Notes: generated by a model from the letters alone, not told the origin. 64,000 nucleotides of DNA from Proteobacteria bacterium UBA981 (GCA_002292285.1 DBBP01000002.1:38888-102887); one strand, 5' to 3'. Shown: positions 8,147-17,053, counted from the stretch's first letter. Translations and numbers: made by a program.

Positions 8147-9337
8147 ATGGCCCTCGTTGCGCTCATCACTGGCTCCTCTGACGAAACTCTATGGGGGCTA
8201 AGCTCGGTTGACCGCATCACCCGACAGCTCGCCGGAGTCGGCATCAATAAGCTAATTACCGCGCCTGAACAGGCGGCTTCGGGCGCCACTGTGCTGCTGG
8301 TAAACGCAAGATATTTGTTCGAACTACGGACCTTTCAAGCTTTACTCAGACACCCTGGCAGCAGCCTGGTGTGTCCAACAGACGGGCAAGTGGCCGCGAC
8401 CTATGGCGATTCCGGCGCGGTGCGCTCCGCACTACTCGCAATGCAGTCCACAACGACACATGACGATAGTGACAATGTGCTCAGGCCTGCCGACCTTGAG
8501 GGTTACAGCGAGCACCTGCGCAAAGTTGAGCCACCACTGCTGGAACCCATCAGTGCGGACAATCATCTAGAACTCGAATCCCGCTTGTACGGCAATGCGT
8601 ATAAGGGCATTACTGATCTTGTGACCAAATGGTGGTGGCCGCGACCAGCCCGAGTGCTGGTTCGCCTGTGTGCGCAACAGCATATTTCTCCGAACGCAGT
8701 CACGATCTTCGGACTGGGACTAGTCATCGCGTCCACTGTGTTATTCGCGCATGGATTCTACCTGCTCGGTTTGCTGAGTGGCTGGGTCATGACCCTGCTG
8801 GACACGGTCGATGGCAAGCTTGCGCGGGTGACGGTCCAAAGCAGTCGCATCGGACATGTTCTCGACCACGGCATGGACATCATCCATCCCCCCATCTGGT
8901 ACGTTTATTGGGGATTAGGTCTGGCGCCGATGAGTGATCTGCTTGGCTTCGATCTTGAATCGGTACTTATGGCAATTGTGGGCGGTTACGTCGCCGGGCG
9001 TGGTCTTGAAGCGCTCTTCCACGCATTGGGGCATTGCTCGATGTTCTCCTGGCGGCCATTCGATGCTTATTTTCGCCTCGTCACTGCGCGCCGAAATCCC
9101 TGTCTGATCATTCTGACCACGACCACCATTGTGGGTCGCCCGGACATTGGGTTACTTGGTGTTGCCTTGTGGACGCTTGCCAGCAGCGCGCTGATGGCGG
9201 CGCGTTTGATTTACGCGGCGGCAATTCGGGCACATAGCGGTCCGCTCGAATCGTGGTTGAAAGATCCGGAAACGGCTGCCATTCAATATCCCCGTGCTTT
9301 TAGGACCTTCTCTGCAACTCGTGGTGCCTATGCCTGA
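8147..9337 (+). CDS. CDP-alcohol phosphatidyltransferase with N-terminal extension
   Basis: The C-terminal half carries an exact CDP-alcohol phosphotransferase signature, DX2DGX2ARX8GX3DX3D, running from residue 219 to 244, inside a multi-helix membrane domain. The first ~150 residues are soluble and look like a degenerate nucleotidyltransferase domain, a layout reminiscent of the fused inositol-phosphate cytidylyltransferase/DIPP synthase family. The enzyme should transfer a phospho-alcohol from a CDP-alcohol to an acceptor hydroxyl, here plausibly ceramide. The separate LicC-like protein at 3573 may supply the CDP-alcohol. ATG at 8147 is chosen; an in-frame TTG at 8135 is the alternative and neither has a good Shine-Dalgarno. 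It overlaps the next gene by 8 nt. Confidence 0.82.
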   Translation: MALVALITGSSDETLWGLSSVDRITRQLAGVGINKLITAPEQAASGATVLLVNARYLFELRTFQALLRHPGSSLVCPTDGQVAATYGDSGAVRSALLAMQSTTTHDDSDNVLRPADLEGYSEHLRKVEPPLLEPISADNHLELESRLYGNAYKGITDLVTKWWWPRPARVLVRLCAQQHISPNAVTIFGLGLVIASTVLFAHGFYLLGLLSGWVMTLLDTVDGKLARVTVQSSRIGHVLDHGMDIIHPPIWYVYWGLGLAPMSDLLGFDLESVLMAIVGGYVAGRGLEALFHALGHCSMFSWRPFDAYFRLVTARRNPCLIILTTTTIVGRPDIGLLGVALWTLASSALMAARLIYAAAIRAHSGPLESWLKDPETAAIQYPRAFRTFSATRGAYA

Positions 9338-10223
9338 ACCCGCTCAGCCTGGCGACCCCGAGCTGTGGCCGGGTATTTTCGCCGAGGCGTTTCGGGCCGA
9401 CTATGGGGTCAACGTATGTGCCATCGTTATGTACGGTTCCTGGCTGCGCGGCAAACGCGACACGGTGCTGGATTTTTACGTTTTGCTGGAGGACTACGGC
9501 GATTTCGGCAGCCTGCTCGAGCGAACAGCAAATCGAGCACTCGCACCCAACGTGTACAACCGCGTTATCACCGCATCCGGGCAAGTTTGTAGCGCAAAGT
9601 TCGCGACCCTCACTCTGGGCCACTTAGAAAGAGCGATTACACACGACTTCCATTCGTATTTCTGGGCGCGCTTCGCGCAACCCATCGAAGTTATCTACGT
9701 CCGGGATGAGGCGACCCGGTTGCGCGTGGCGCACGCGTGCGATCAAGCTGCAACACGCATGATCGACGAGACGACGCCGATGTTTACGGGGGAATTCAGT
9801 CAAACGGAACTATGGCAACGCGCGTTCTCTCTCACTTATGCCTGCGAACTACGCAGCGAGGATGCACGCAAATCCGGCGAGCTCGCGGATAACTACAGCG
9901 AGCATCTCATGCGTATGACCGAGAAACTTGCAACACGTTGTGGCCTGAGCGTTCGCCCTGGCGGGAGGTGGCATTGCGATGCGCCGCGGTTCACATCACC
10001 CGTCTGGCGTTGGCGCCTACGTCGGCTAGTCGGAAAGGGTCTGTCGGTCGCACGCCTGTTCAAGGCGGCGTTTACGTTCAACCAACCGTTGGAATACATC
10101 TTATGGAAAGTTGAACGGCATAGCGGCGTCCGCGAGCAACCGAGCGAACTGCAATGTCGTTTCCCGTTGCTGTTTGCCTGGCCTGTGTTGTGGCGGATTT
10201 ATCGGCGCGGGGGATTTCGCTAA
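9330..10223 (+). CDS. Nucleotidyltransferase-like protein of unknown role
   Basis: A 297-residue protein that starts inside the end of the previous gene (ATGCCTGA overlap), so the two are translationally coupled. The only motif I recognise is MYGSWLRGKRDTVLDFYVLL near residue 35. This fits the G-S...D-x-D/E signature of the polymerase-beta nucleotidyltransferase superfamily, although the second acidic residue is replaced by Tyr. A relation to Tam41-type CDP-diacylglycerol synthases is conceivable, but I cannot show it. The C-terminal third is basic and rich in Trp and Arg, suggesting membrane or nucleic-acid contact. It is probably part of headgroup metabolism by context. Confidence 0.6.
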   Translation: MPEPAQPGDPELWPGIFAEAFRADYGVNVCAIVMYGSWLRGKRDTVLDFYVLLEDYGDFGSLLERTANRALAPNVYNRVITASGQVCSAKFATLTLGHLERAITHDFHSYFWARFAQPIEVIYVRDEATRLRVAHACDQAATRMIDETTPMFTGEFSQTELWQRAFSLTYACELRSEDARKSGELADNYSEHLMRMTEKLATRCGLSVRPGGRWHCDAPRFTSPVWRWRLRRLVGKGLSVARLFKAAFTFNQPLEYILWKVERHSGVREQPSELQCRFPLLFAWPVLWRIYRRGGFR

Positions 10224-10271
10224 TCCGCAGCGAGGTCGTGGAGCAAAGACCGTTCGCGTCACTAAACGCGA

Positions 10272-11471
10272 CTAGACGGTATTGCTACCACCGTGCTCGC
10301 GACACACCTCGGTAAAGGCCTGCACGATCGTGTCAATCTGTGCATCCGAATGCGCTGCAGTCACGCTGCAACGAATTAAGCTGCCGCCCTCAGGAGCGGC
10401 TGGCGGCAAGATTAAATTGGTATAGACGCCGCGGTCGAGCAATCCCTGCCAGCAAAGCAGAGCAACGTCCCGATCATCGAACGACACGCCGATTACAGGG
10501 CTGACATGTGGCCCTAGATTCAACTGCAAACCCGATAACGCGCTATACAGACGTTCCGCGTTACGCCAGACCTGTATGCGCAATTCCGGACGCGCACGAA
10601 GCTGTGCTAGTGCGGCCCGCGTCGTGGCAATGACCGAAGGACACGGCGAGGCGGTAAAGATATAGGGGCGGCTCGCATACTGGAACAACTCGAGCTCAGC
10701 ATGGCGACTCACACAAAAACCGCCGATGGATCCGAGACTTTTAGAAAACGTACCGACAATGAAATCTGTCTGGCTAAGTACACCCGCAGCCTCCGCGAGG
10801 CCGCGCCCGCCGTCACCATACAACCCCAGTGAGTGCGCCTCGTCGATAAACAAATAACCACCATACTCGGCTTTTACGTCGGCGAATTCCTTGAGCGGTG
10901 CGCAGTCACCACGAATGCTGTAAAGCCCTTCCACGACAATGAGCGCGTGACGCGCGCGTTCGCCCAGACGCCGCAGCCGCTTGGCAAGTCCCTGCGCATC
11001 GTTGTGTGGAAAGCGATAGATGTCCGCACCACTCATGCGACAACCGTCAAACAGACTGGCATGCGCCTCAGAATCAAGCAGTACTGCATCACCCGGTCCG
11101 AGCAGCGCAGCCAAAGTTCCCAGATTCGCCGCGTAACCGGTAGAAAAGACCATCGCGTGGGGGACTTCGAAAAAATCCGCCAATTCAGTTTCGAGATCCA
11201 AATGGCCCTGGTACGTGCCATTGGCCATGCGCGAACCGGTTGTTCCCGTTCCGGCATCCGCAAGAGCCGCCTGACCCGCACGAATAGCGTCGGGGTCGAA
11301 CGTCAGTCCAAGATAGTTATTCGTTCCTGCCATTATCGTAGGGCGGCCCCCGACGATTGCTTCGCTCGCAGACACAACGCGTTCAATCACCACGGCGGTC
11401 GGATTTACCGGCAGGCTGTTCAACAAATTTCTAGTGGATTCGGCAGCGTCGAATTTAGCGAATAGACTCAT
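10272..11471 (-). CDS. spt: Serine palmitoyltransferase (alpha-oxoamine synthase family)
   Basis: A 399-residue PLP-dependent alpha-oxoamine synthase. IDEAHSLGLYG (residues 209-219) and GTFSKSLGSIGG with Schiff-base lysine K244 are diagnostic of the KBL/AONS/SPT family. In bacteria making sphingolipids this enzyme condenses serine with an acyl thioester to 3-ketosphinganine. SPT is preferred over KBL or BioF because the gene is last in an operon with a dedicated ACP, an epimerase-type reductase and an acyl-ACP synthetase, matching the Caulobacter ceramide operon. The start overlaps the ACP stop by ATGA. It converges on the nucleotidyltransferase-like gene with a 48 bp gap. Confidence 0.88.
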   Translation of the reverse strand: MSLFAKFDAAESTRNLLNSLPVNPTAVVIERVVSASEAIVGGRPTIMAGTNNYLGLTFDPDAIRAGQAALADAGTGTTGSRMANGTYQGHLDLETELADFFEVPHAMVFSTGYAANLGTLAALLGPGDAVLLDSEAHASLFDGCRMSGADIYRFPHNDAQGLAKRLRRLGERARHALIVVEGLYSIRGDCAPLKEFADVKAEYGGYLFIDEAHSLGLYGDGGRGLAEAAGVLSQTDFIVGTFSKSLGSIGGFCVSRHAELELFQYASRPYIFTASPCPSVIATTRAALAQLRARPELRIQVWRNAERLYSALSGLQLNLGPHVSPVIGVSFDDRDVALLCWQGLLDRGVYTNLILPPAAPEGGSLIRCSVTAAHSDAQIDTIVQAFTEVCREHGGSNTV

Positions 11472-11749
11472 GACCTCTCGGGACCTCGTAGTCTGAGGAC
11501 AACTTCGGCTAACTCGCCGACGGTGGACACGTCCGCGAGAGACACTTCGTCAATGATCAAGTCGAATCGATCTTCGACTTCGCACAAATATTCGATGACC
11601 TGAATCGACTCCAAACCAGCGTCGGCGATAAGCGCGCTTTCGCTGGAAAGTTGCCGGGATTCTTCGAGGCTACTGCTCAACATTTCGAGCAACGCTTCGA
11701 CAACCTCGCTGTGTTGCATTTGAGGAGCCTTGTTGTCGTTGGTATTCAA
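11468..11749 (-). CDS. Acyl carrier protein of the ceramide operon
   Basis: A 93-residue ACP. The phosphopantetheine site is S48 in AGLESIQVIEYL (the usual DSL is ESI). The three-helix layout and acidic character fit the family. In Caulobacter a specialised ACP delivers the acyl chain to serine palmitoyltransferase; the coupling here (4 nt overlap with spt, TTGA overlap with the preceding reductase gene) supports the same job. The start used is TTG at 11749; ATG at 11719 would give an 83-residue ACP of more usual length. Confidence 0.87.
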   Translation of the reverse strand: MNTNDNKAPQMQHSEVVEALLEMLSSSLEESRQLSSESALIADAGLESIQVIEYLCEVEDRFDLIIDEVSLADVSTVGELAEVVLRLRGPERS

Positions 11750-12696
11750 GTGCGGCCAGCGTTCTTCAGGGTCGCGCGCACGCCGTCTTTCAGTTGGACG
11801 CGCGGTTGCCAGTTCGTTAGCGCGGAGAACGTGTGATTATCACAGAGCCAGCTGGGTTGAGAAAGTTCGCGCACCTTGCCGGGGGTCAGCATGGGCTGAT
11901 AGCCGATCAGTCCAGCGAAGAAGATATTTACCCGAGCCAGAATCGAAAGCACGAGGCGTGGTACTGGCAGGCGGAGGACTGGCATAGCGGAGCGCGCTGC
12001 TGCGATGATTTCGGGCCAAGTATAACCATCCACGTGACCATCATCGATTTCGAAAGCTTGCCCGGCGCATACGCGATGGTGAATCACGGTCGCTGCTACT
12101 GCCGTCGCTAAATCACTGACATAAAGCATGCTGAGCCGTTGCATTTGCGGACCAATAACGAGCGCGAGACCGCGCCGGATCGACTGAAACAGGGGACGCA
12201 TTTCGGTGTCACCCGGCCCGTACACTGCTGGGGGGCGCAGAATGACCCATTGCAGTCCCTCCGCGTTACGCAACACTTGTTCTCCAGTGTGTTTGCTGAG
12301 GGCGTAGTCAGATACCTGCGGACGACTGGCCGCAAGTGAAGAAATCAGGATAAAGCGCGGTGCGATCTTGTGTGCAAGCGCGGCGGAGACCAGATTCTCC
12401 AGAGCCTCGATGTTGGCGGGTCGAAATGATTCGAGATTACGGCCGCGCACGGCCCCGGCACAATGCACGACGGTATCTGCGTTCTCGAGCAATTGCCGGA
12501 GCGCTGTGGCATCGTTGAAGGCTATCGCGCGCAGTTCCACACCGCGGAAGATGTTTGCTCTGCGGCTTGAACCTGGCCGCACCACAGCGACCACCTCATG
12601 CCCGCTCGCAAGTAGCTGGTGCTGCAGGTGGGTGCCAATAAAACCGGTGGCGCCGGTTAGTACTATTCGTTGCGGGGCGTGATCCTGTTCAGCCAT
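11746..12696 (-). CDS. NAD-dependent epimerase/dehydratase, probable ceramide-pathway ketoreductase (CerR-like)
   Basis: A 316-residue extended short-chain dehydrogenase. LTGATGFIGTHL is the NAD(P)-binding glycine motif near the N-terminus, and YALSKHTGE supplies the catalytic Tyr-x3-Lys. Start 12696 is chosen because the Rossmann motif follows at once and the ATG overlaps the stop of the upstream gene by 8 nt; a longer frame runs back inside that gene. In Caulobacter an epimerase-like protein reduces the 3-keto group of the sphingoid or ketoceramide intermediate, and the operon order here matches. Sugar-nucleotide epimerase activity is the alternative. Confidence 0.82.
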   Translation of the reverse strand: MAEQDHAPQRIVLTGATGFIGTHLQHQLLASGHEVVAVVRPGSSRRANIFRGVELRAIAFNDATALRQLLENADTVVHCAGAVRGRNLESFRPANIEALENLVSAALAHKIAPRFILISSLAASRPQVSDYALSKHTGEQVLRNAEGLQWVILRPPAVYGPGDTEMRPLFQSIRRGLALVIGPQMQRLSMLYVSDLATAVAATVIHHRVCAGQAFEIDDGHVDGYTWPEIIAAARSAMPVLRLPVPRLVLSILARVNIFFAGLIGYQPMLTPGKVRELSQPSWLCDNHTFSALTNWQPRVQLKDGVRATLKNAGRT

Positions 12697-14437
12697 TCGC
12701 GTTGGCGATATTGCCGCCAACGCCTTCAGCTCGGGCCAGAAAATCCTGTTTCGCCTTGGAACGCGACAGCTTACCGGACGATGTCCGGGGCAGAGTTCGG
12801 GGCGGTACCAGATCGATTTGACAGCTGATGCCGAAGTTCGTCGCGATAAGCGCGCGCAGTTCGTCAATCAGGGTACGGACCTTAGCGGGATTCGATTCGC
12901 GCGATTCGACAACCATCACAACCTGGTCGACGCCGGAATCATCGGCAAACGAAAATGCCGAGACGTTTCCGAAACGAACGCCAGGTAGGCTTTCAGCAAG
13001 GTATTCCAGGTCGTGTGGCCAGATGTTCCGGCCATTAACAATGATGACGTCTTTACGACGAGCCGTAACAACCACATGGTCCCCGACTCGGTAGCCAATA
13101 TCACCGGTATCCAGCCAGCCATCGGCATCCATGACTTCCGCTGTAGCATCCGGATTCTGAAAGTAGCCCGTCATCACACTCGCCCCGCGCAGGCAGATTC
13201 TGCCGCAACGGTGGTCGGGCAGATTGTTGCCGACGTCATCACGTATATTGAGTTCGAAGCTCGGCAAGATTTTGCCGCAGTCGACAAATGTCAGTGTGTC
13301 GGTACCCGCTTCGTTACTGGTCTCGCGCTCGACGACGACACCATCGGTCGAGATCTGATCTTTGTCGACCTTGATAGCACCAATGCCTGTACCCAACTCG
13401 GCGAAGCTGATCGCAAGGGCGCATTCGGCCATGCCATAACAGGCGACGAAAGCGTTGGCGTCAAATTTCGCCGGTTTCAGGACGTGGGCGAACTGGCGCA
13501 GCGGTTCAGGGTGGATGCGTTCTGCACCGACGCAGGCGACGCGCCAGGAGCTCAGGTCGTAGCGGTCCTGATCAGTGAGCCGCAGGCGCTTGGCGCACAG
13601 TGCGTACCCAAATGGGGGACTCGATGAAATTGTGCCGCGATTCTGCGAGATCACTTTCAGCCACAGGCGCGGCCGCATGGCGAAGGTACGCGGGCTCAAG
13701 TAATCGGCAGACAATTGACTGCCAAGTGGCAGCAGGACAAAGCCGACCAGCCCCATGTCGTGGTACAGCGGTAACCAGGACACCATGCGGTCCTGCTCGG
13801 TAATCTTCAGCCCGTGGACAGCAATGTCCTTCAGGTTAGTCATGACCGTGTGTTGGGAGATTTCCACTCCACGCGGAAAGCGGGTGCTTCCTGAGGTGTA
13901 TTGCAGGTAGGCGGTCTCGTCAGCTCCGAGCGGCTCAAGTTCGCAGTCGAGCTCTGGTAGCAGGTCGAACTCTTCTGGAACACCTGCTTTGATTAGATCG
14001 AGGCGTTCTACCGCCTGACGTAAAAATCCGATATGCGATTCCGGCGCAACGGCGACATCTGCGCCACAGCTGTCGAGCATGCGCTCGAGTTGCTCTACAT
14101 AGGCTTTACGAGCGCCGAGTTGGAACCCGGCAGGTAGCGCGACCGGGATAAGGCCGGCGTATTGGCAGGCAAAGAAAAACCGATGAAACATCGGTTCAGT
14201 TTCGGCTACCATGGCGACGCGGGCTCCACGCCGGCATCCCAGGCTCAGTAGGCGGCGAGCCAGTGTCTGAGCTTGTTCGCGCAGTTCGCGATAGCTGATG
14301 ACCGACGACAGTTCGCCGCGGCCATCGTAAAAGTTGTATCCCGTTTCACCGCCAGATGCGTATTCAAGCGCTTCGGTCAAAGTGTCGAACGAAGCGTTGC
14401 GCAGTGGAAGCAACTTATTGATTTCTGTGGCTTTCAT
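12689..14437 (-). CDS. Fatty acyl-AMP ligase / acyl-ACP synthetase of the ceramide operon
   Basis: A 582-residue ANL-superfamily adenylate-forming enzyme. YTSGSTRFPRGV (residues 180-191) is the ATP P-loop, SWLPLYHDMGLVG is the fatty acyl-AMP ligase motif, and the C-terminal subdomain includes ARRKDVIIVNGRN and the lysine of PRTSSGKLSRSK. Such enzymes activate a fatty acid to acyl-AMP and load it on an ACP, here the one encoded two genes downstream. It is the first gene of the minus-strand ceramide operon. A TATAAT element (14523-14518) lies about 80 nt upstream of the start. The coding start has a poor Shine-Dalgarno. Confidence 0.88.
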   Translation of the reverse strand: MKATEINKLLPLRNASFDTLTEALEYASGGETGYNFYDGRGELSSVISYRELREQAQTLARRLLSLGCRRGARVAMVAETEPMFHRFFFACQYAGLIPVALPAGFQLGARKAYVEQLERMLDSCGADVAVAPESHIGFLRQAVERLDLIKAGVPEEFDLLPELDCELEPLGADETAYLQYTSGSTRFPRGVEISQHTVMTNLKDIAVHGLKITEQDRMVSWLPLYHDMGLVGFVLLPLGSQLSADYLSPRTFAMRPRLWLKVISQNRGTISSSPPFGYALCAKRLRLTDQDRYDLSSWRVACVGAERIHPEPLRQFAHVLKPAKFDANAFVACYGMAECALAISFAELGTGIGAIKVDKDQISTDGVVVERETSNEAGTDTLTFVDCGKILPSFELNIRDDVGNNLPDHRCGRICLRGASVMTGYFQNPDATAEVMDADGWLDTGDIGYRVGDHVVVTARRKDVIIVNGRNIWPHDLEYLAESLPGVRFGNVSAFSFADDSGVDQVVMVVESRESNPAKVRTLIDELRALIATNFGISCQIDLVPPRTLPRTSSGKLSRSKAKQDFLARAEGVGGNIANANG

Positions 14438-14804
14438 TATGAAACGTGTTTCGTTTTATAAACTGAATCAACAAACACACACGAGGTGGTTTGCCCCCCT
14501 TTGACGCAGCGGTGGGGATTATAACTGGTTCGCAACATTAATGAGATATTTAATTTAACTTTCGCATTAGAAACGAAATTATCGCACGGCACGTGACGTT
14601 GGCGGGTCTGAAGTGATGAGCGCCGTTTACGCTAGGCTGCAAACCGTGGGCGAATTTTCGTCGTCTCGAGCGAGATATGCAACCATTGGTCGATATTGAT
14701 ACCGGTCTAGCCCGTCAAAGGGTGAGCCAGATCCGAATCAATGGGGGCTAGTTGGGGCCGTCAGAGGCTTGAATGGGAGTGCCGGAAGGCCGCGATGTCG
14801 GGCT
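14438..14804. promoter_or_regulatory. Intergenic region with probable ceramide-operon promoter
   Basis: This AT-rich gap separates the acyl-ACP synthetase start from the end of imuB. On the minus strand a TATAAT lies at 14523-14518, without a convincing -35. An inverted repeat GAAAC-GT-GTTTC sits directly upstream of the start codon (about 14442-14453), and the half-site GAAAC recurs near 14570. These could be an operator. The part near imuB shows nothing recognisable, and no dnaE2 start is present. Confidence 0.4.
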
Positions 14805-16406
14805 TCATTCGAAAATACCCTGTAAGTACCAATGTCCCGGCCCGCTGAGTTCGCGGTAAATCCACAACCGGGCCCCTCCTTCGGTTGTCGCGGTGAAATA
14901 ATCGCGCGCGACTTCCGCCTCTTCCCACCAGCCATTGACGATCCGTTCTCGCTCTGGCGTGAGTGCAAGCCGGCCACCAAATAGCGGTTGGCCTTGTTCC
15001 TCATTTAGTTTTACTGCGTGTTTCAATAACCATAGAGGTCGTTGCCGGCGACGCTCTTCAACATGGGTCAGCCCCTTCCTACGGCGTTGTGAGACTTCGA
15101 CTGGCCGCTGCCAACACCACGCCCGTTCCGGGTTATGCGCAGAACGGATACCTAAACGCCTTAGAGCCTGCTCGCCACAACGTGCTCGCAAGCGGTCAAC
15201 AAAGGCCGCATAAGCCTCGTCCTCACCGCCCTGATTTTTCGTTTGCATAAACAAATCATGAGTCGCTGGAGTCGTGCTGAAAGTCAGTCCGCTGACATTC
15301 AAACCGATTCCTTTAACCGGTACATGCAAAGTCTTGCGCGCGAGCGATTCACGTAGCAGCAATCCCATATGGCGTTCATCGCGCCCTGCCCTCGTGAGTT
15401 TGATATCGAAGTATTCAATCTGATTATCGCGGCCTAGCAAACGCCATCTCAGGTGACGGGTTTGCGCCGCATTAGCCGTGAGATAGCCGCACAATTCCTG
15501 CAGCAATCGCTCTCCTGCTGTGGTGAGCGCACGGGCGTTGTCCACTTCCCAGGGCAACTCAAGCTCTGCATCGAAGCTGCGCGGAATCTTAAGTGCACAA
15601 CGTGGATCCGGGATCTGCCCGAAAAGTCGATCGAGCATGTCGACAAAGGCTGGCGACAAACGCCGTGCCAACCCATCACGAGGTAAACGTCGACAATCAC
15701 TCAAACGCTTAGCCCCAAACGCTACGAGCGCCGCATGTTGTTTAGCTTCGAGCTGTAGTACCTCAATCGGTAACGCCCCAAGGGCGAGTTGTAGTTGATG
15801 CTGATCGCAAATCAGCCGTTGCGAATTTGCACGAGCTAGTAAAGTTGCTCCGAGCGGCGTCGGAGCAGTCGCATAGTTCGTACGATAACCGAGTTGCTTC
15901 AACCCGCGACGCAAACGCGCCAACAATCCTTCGAGCCCGCCAAAAAGTTTAAGACTGCCTTTGATCTCAAGCAGCAAACCATCGGGCTCAACCCGACTAA
16001 CCATCGGCGTGATTTGCATCGCCCACAGTCCCAGCTTATCGAGAGCTTGTTGTTCCGCCCGTTCGTTGCGTTCAAGGACTCGCACCTGGCCCAGAACCTG
16101 TGCGGCACTGCTTTGCATACCAGCACGTATACCCAAAGCCACAGCCTGACGGTTAGCCAGTAGGACTTTGCGATGCCGCTCTTCACCGCTAACAAGAACA
16201 CAAGCTTCATGACTATTCAGGCCGCGTGTCAGCACTTCAAGTGGCAAATGAGGCAGATGCAGATGTAACCACAGCGCGCTGTCATCTCTACGCGACTGTG
16301 GATGCGTATTACCGGCGATGGTGGTATGAAAAAAATTGTCGGCGACACGCACATTCTGCGTGACGGAATTCGACGCCGAGGCGGTTGACACCATGCCGTT
16401 AATCAC
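14805..16406 (-). CDS. imuB: ImuB, catalytically inactive Y-family polymerase homologue
   Basis: A 533-residue DinB/UmuC-fold protein of the ImuB group. The polymerase core is recognisable (for example YRTNYATAPTPLGATLLARA), but the acidic catalytic residues are absent: the first strand reads LWLHLHLPHLPLEV and the SIDE-like site reads EPDGLLLEI. ImuB acts as the hub of the SOS mutasome, binding the beta clamp, ImuA and DnaE2. It starts with GTG, overlapping the imuA stop (GTGA). No dnaE2 follows, so the polymerase partner must be elsewhere. Expected to be LexA-controlled through the boxes upstream of lexA. Confidence 0.9.
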   Translation of the reverse strand: MINGMVSTASASNSVTQNVRVADNFFHTTIAGNTHPQSRRDDSALWLHLHLPHLPLEVLTRGLNSHEACVLVSGEERHRKVLLANRQAVALGIRAGMQSSAAQVLGQVRVLERNERAEQQALDKLGLWAMQITPMVSRVEPDGLLLEIKGSLKLFGGLEGLLARLRRGLKQLGYRTNYATAPTPLGATLLARANSQRLICDQHQLQLALGALPIEVLQLEAKQHAALVAFGAKRLSDCRRLPRDGLARRLSPAFVDMLDRLFGQIPDPRCALKIPRSFDAELELPWEVDNARALTTAGERLLQELCGYLTANAAQTRHLRWRLLGRDNQIEYFDIKLTRAGRDERHMGLLLRESLARKTLHVPVKGIGLNVSGLTFSTTPATHDLFMQTKNQGGEDEAYAAFVDRLRARCGEQALRRLGIRSAHNPERAWCWQRPVEVSQRRRKGLTHVEERRRQRPLWLLKHAVKLNEEQGQPLFGGRLALTPERERIVNGWWEEAEVARDYFTATTEGGARLWIYRELSGPGHWYLQGIFE

Positions 16407-17053
16407 ATCGTCACCCGACAGCTCGCGCCGTTGCTGGCACCACGTGCTTTCAATACTGTCACATCTACCTTGTGGGGAAGCAGATCACCTGCAGGCACGC
16501 TCGGAACCGGGCAAGCGTCAAGCTTGAGTCGTAGAACTGCGGGCGATGGTTGGGAACTGAAGCGCACGGGACGGAACACCACGCCCCAGGTCGCACCCGT
16601 TTCTGCAGCTAACTGCAGGCGACGCATGTGTAGCGATGGTGCGTCATCGAGCCACAACAGAGCAGCAGCACAATCTTCAAATCTCAAAGCCTGCTCATAG
16701 GCCCACAAAATTTCTGTCTCGGCGGACTGCACTTTTGTCGGCAAGTCGACAATGAGCAAACGGGATAAGTCGACCCCCTCGTCAAGCAAGGCTGGGGAAT
16801 AAGGAATGTGCGGCGGATTAACCAAAATGATCCAGTGCCCCTGTTGGCTGAGACGCGCGAGTTCTGGCAAAACTAATCGCAAAGCGCCAATTCCGAATGT
16901 CGAAGATAAAATCTCGGTAAGACCTGTCCGCGGCCAACCGCCACCGGGTAAGGTTTGATCAAGAGCTGGAAAACCACTCGGCCGCGTTGCCCGCGGTGGT
17001 AATTCACCGGCGCGCCAAACTCCGGCACGCTGCATCAACTCTTGCAGGGTCAT
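16403..17053 (-). CDS. imuA: ImuA, RecA-like translesion synthesis accessory protein
   Basis: A 216-residue ImuA/SulA-related RecA-fold protein. TRPSGFPALDQTLPGGGWPRTGLTEIL (split by the family Gly-rich loop) is the typical N-terminal signature, and the canonical Walker lysine is missing, as usual for ImuA. It overlaps lexA by ATGA upstream and imuB by GTGA downstream, so the three genes form one transcript. ImuA supports ImuB and DnaE2 in damage-induced mutagenesis. Gene order lexA-imuA-imuB is a well-known cassette. Confidence 0.88.
   Translation of the reverse strand: MTLQELMQRAGVWRAGELPPRATRPSGFPALDQTLPGGGWPRTGLTEILSSTFGIGALRLVLPELARLSQQGHWIILVNPPHIPYSPALLDEGVDLSRLLIVDLPTKVQSAETEILWAYEQALRFEDCAAALLWLDDAPSLHMRRLQLAAETGATWGVVFRPVRFSSQPSPAVLRLKLDACPVPSVPAGDLLPHKVDVTVLKARGASNGASCRVTM

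Noticed and set aside
10833..11465. 210-codon plus-strand frame opposite serine palmitoyltransferase
   Set aside because: The minus-strand frame has full family motifs; the plus frame is antisense with no domain.
12697..12867. Upstream extension of the epimerase frame
   Set aside because: It lies inside the acyl-ACP synthetase gene; the Rossmann motif follows the ATG at 12696.
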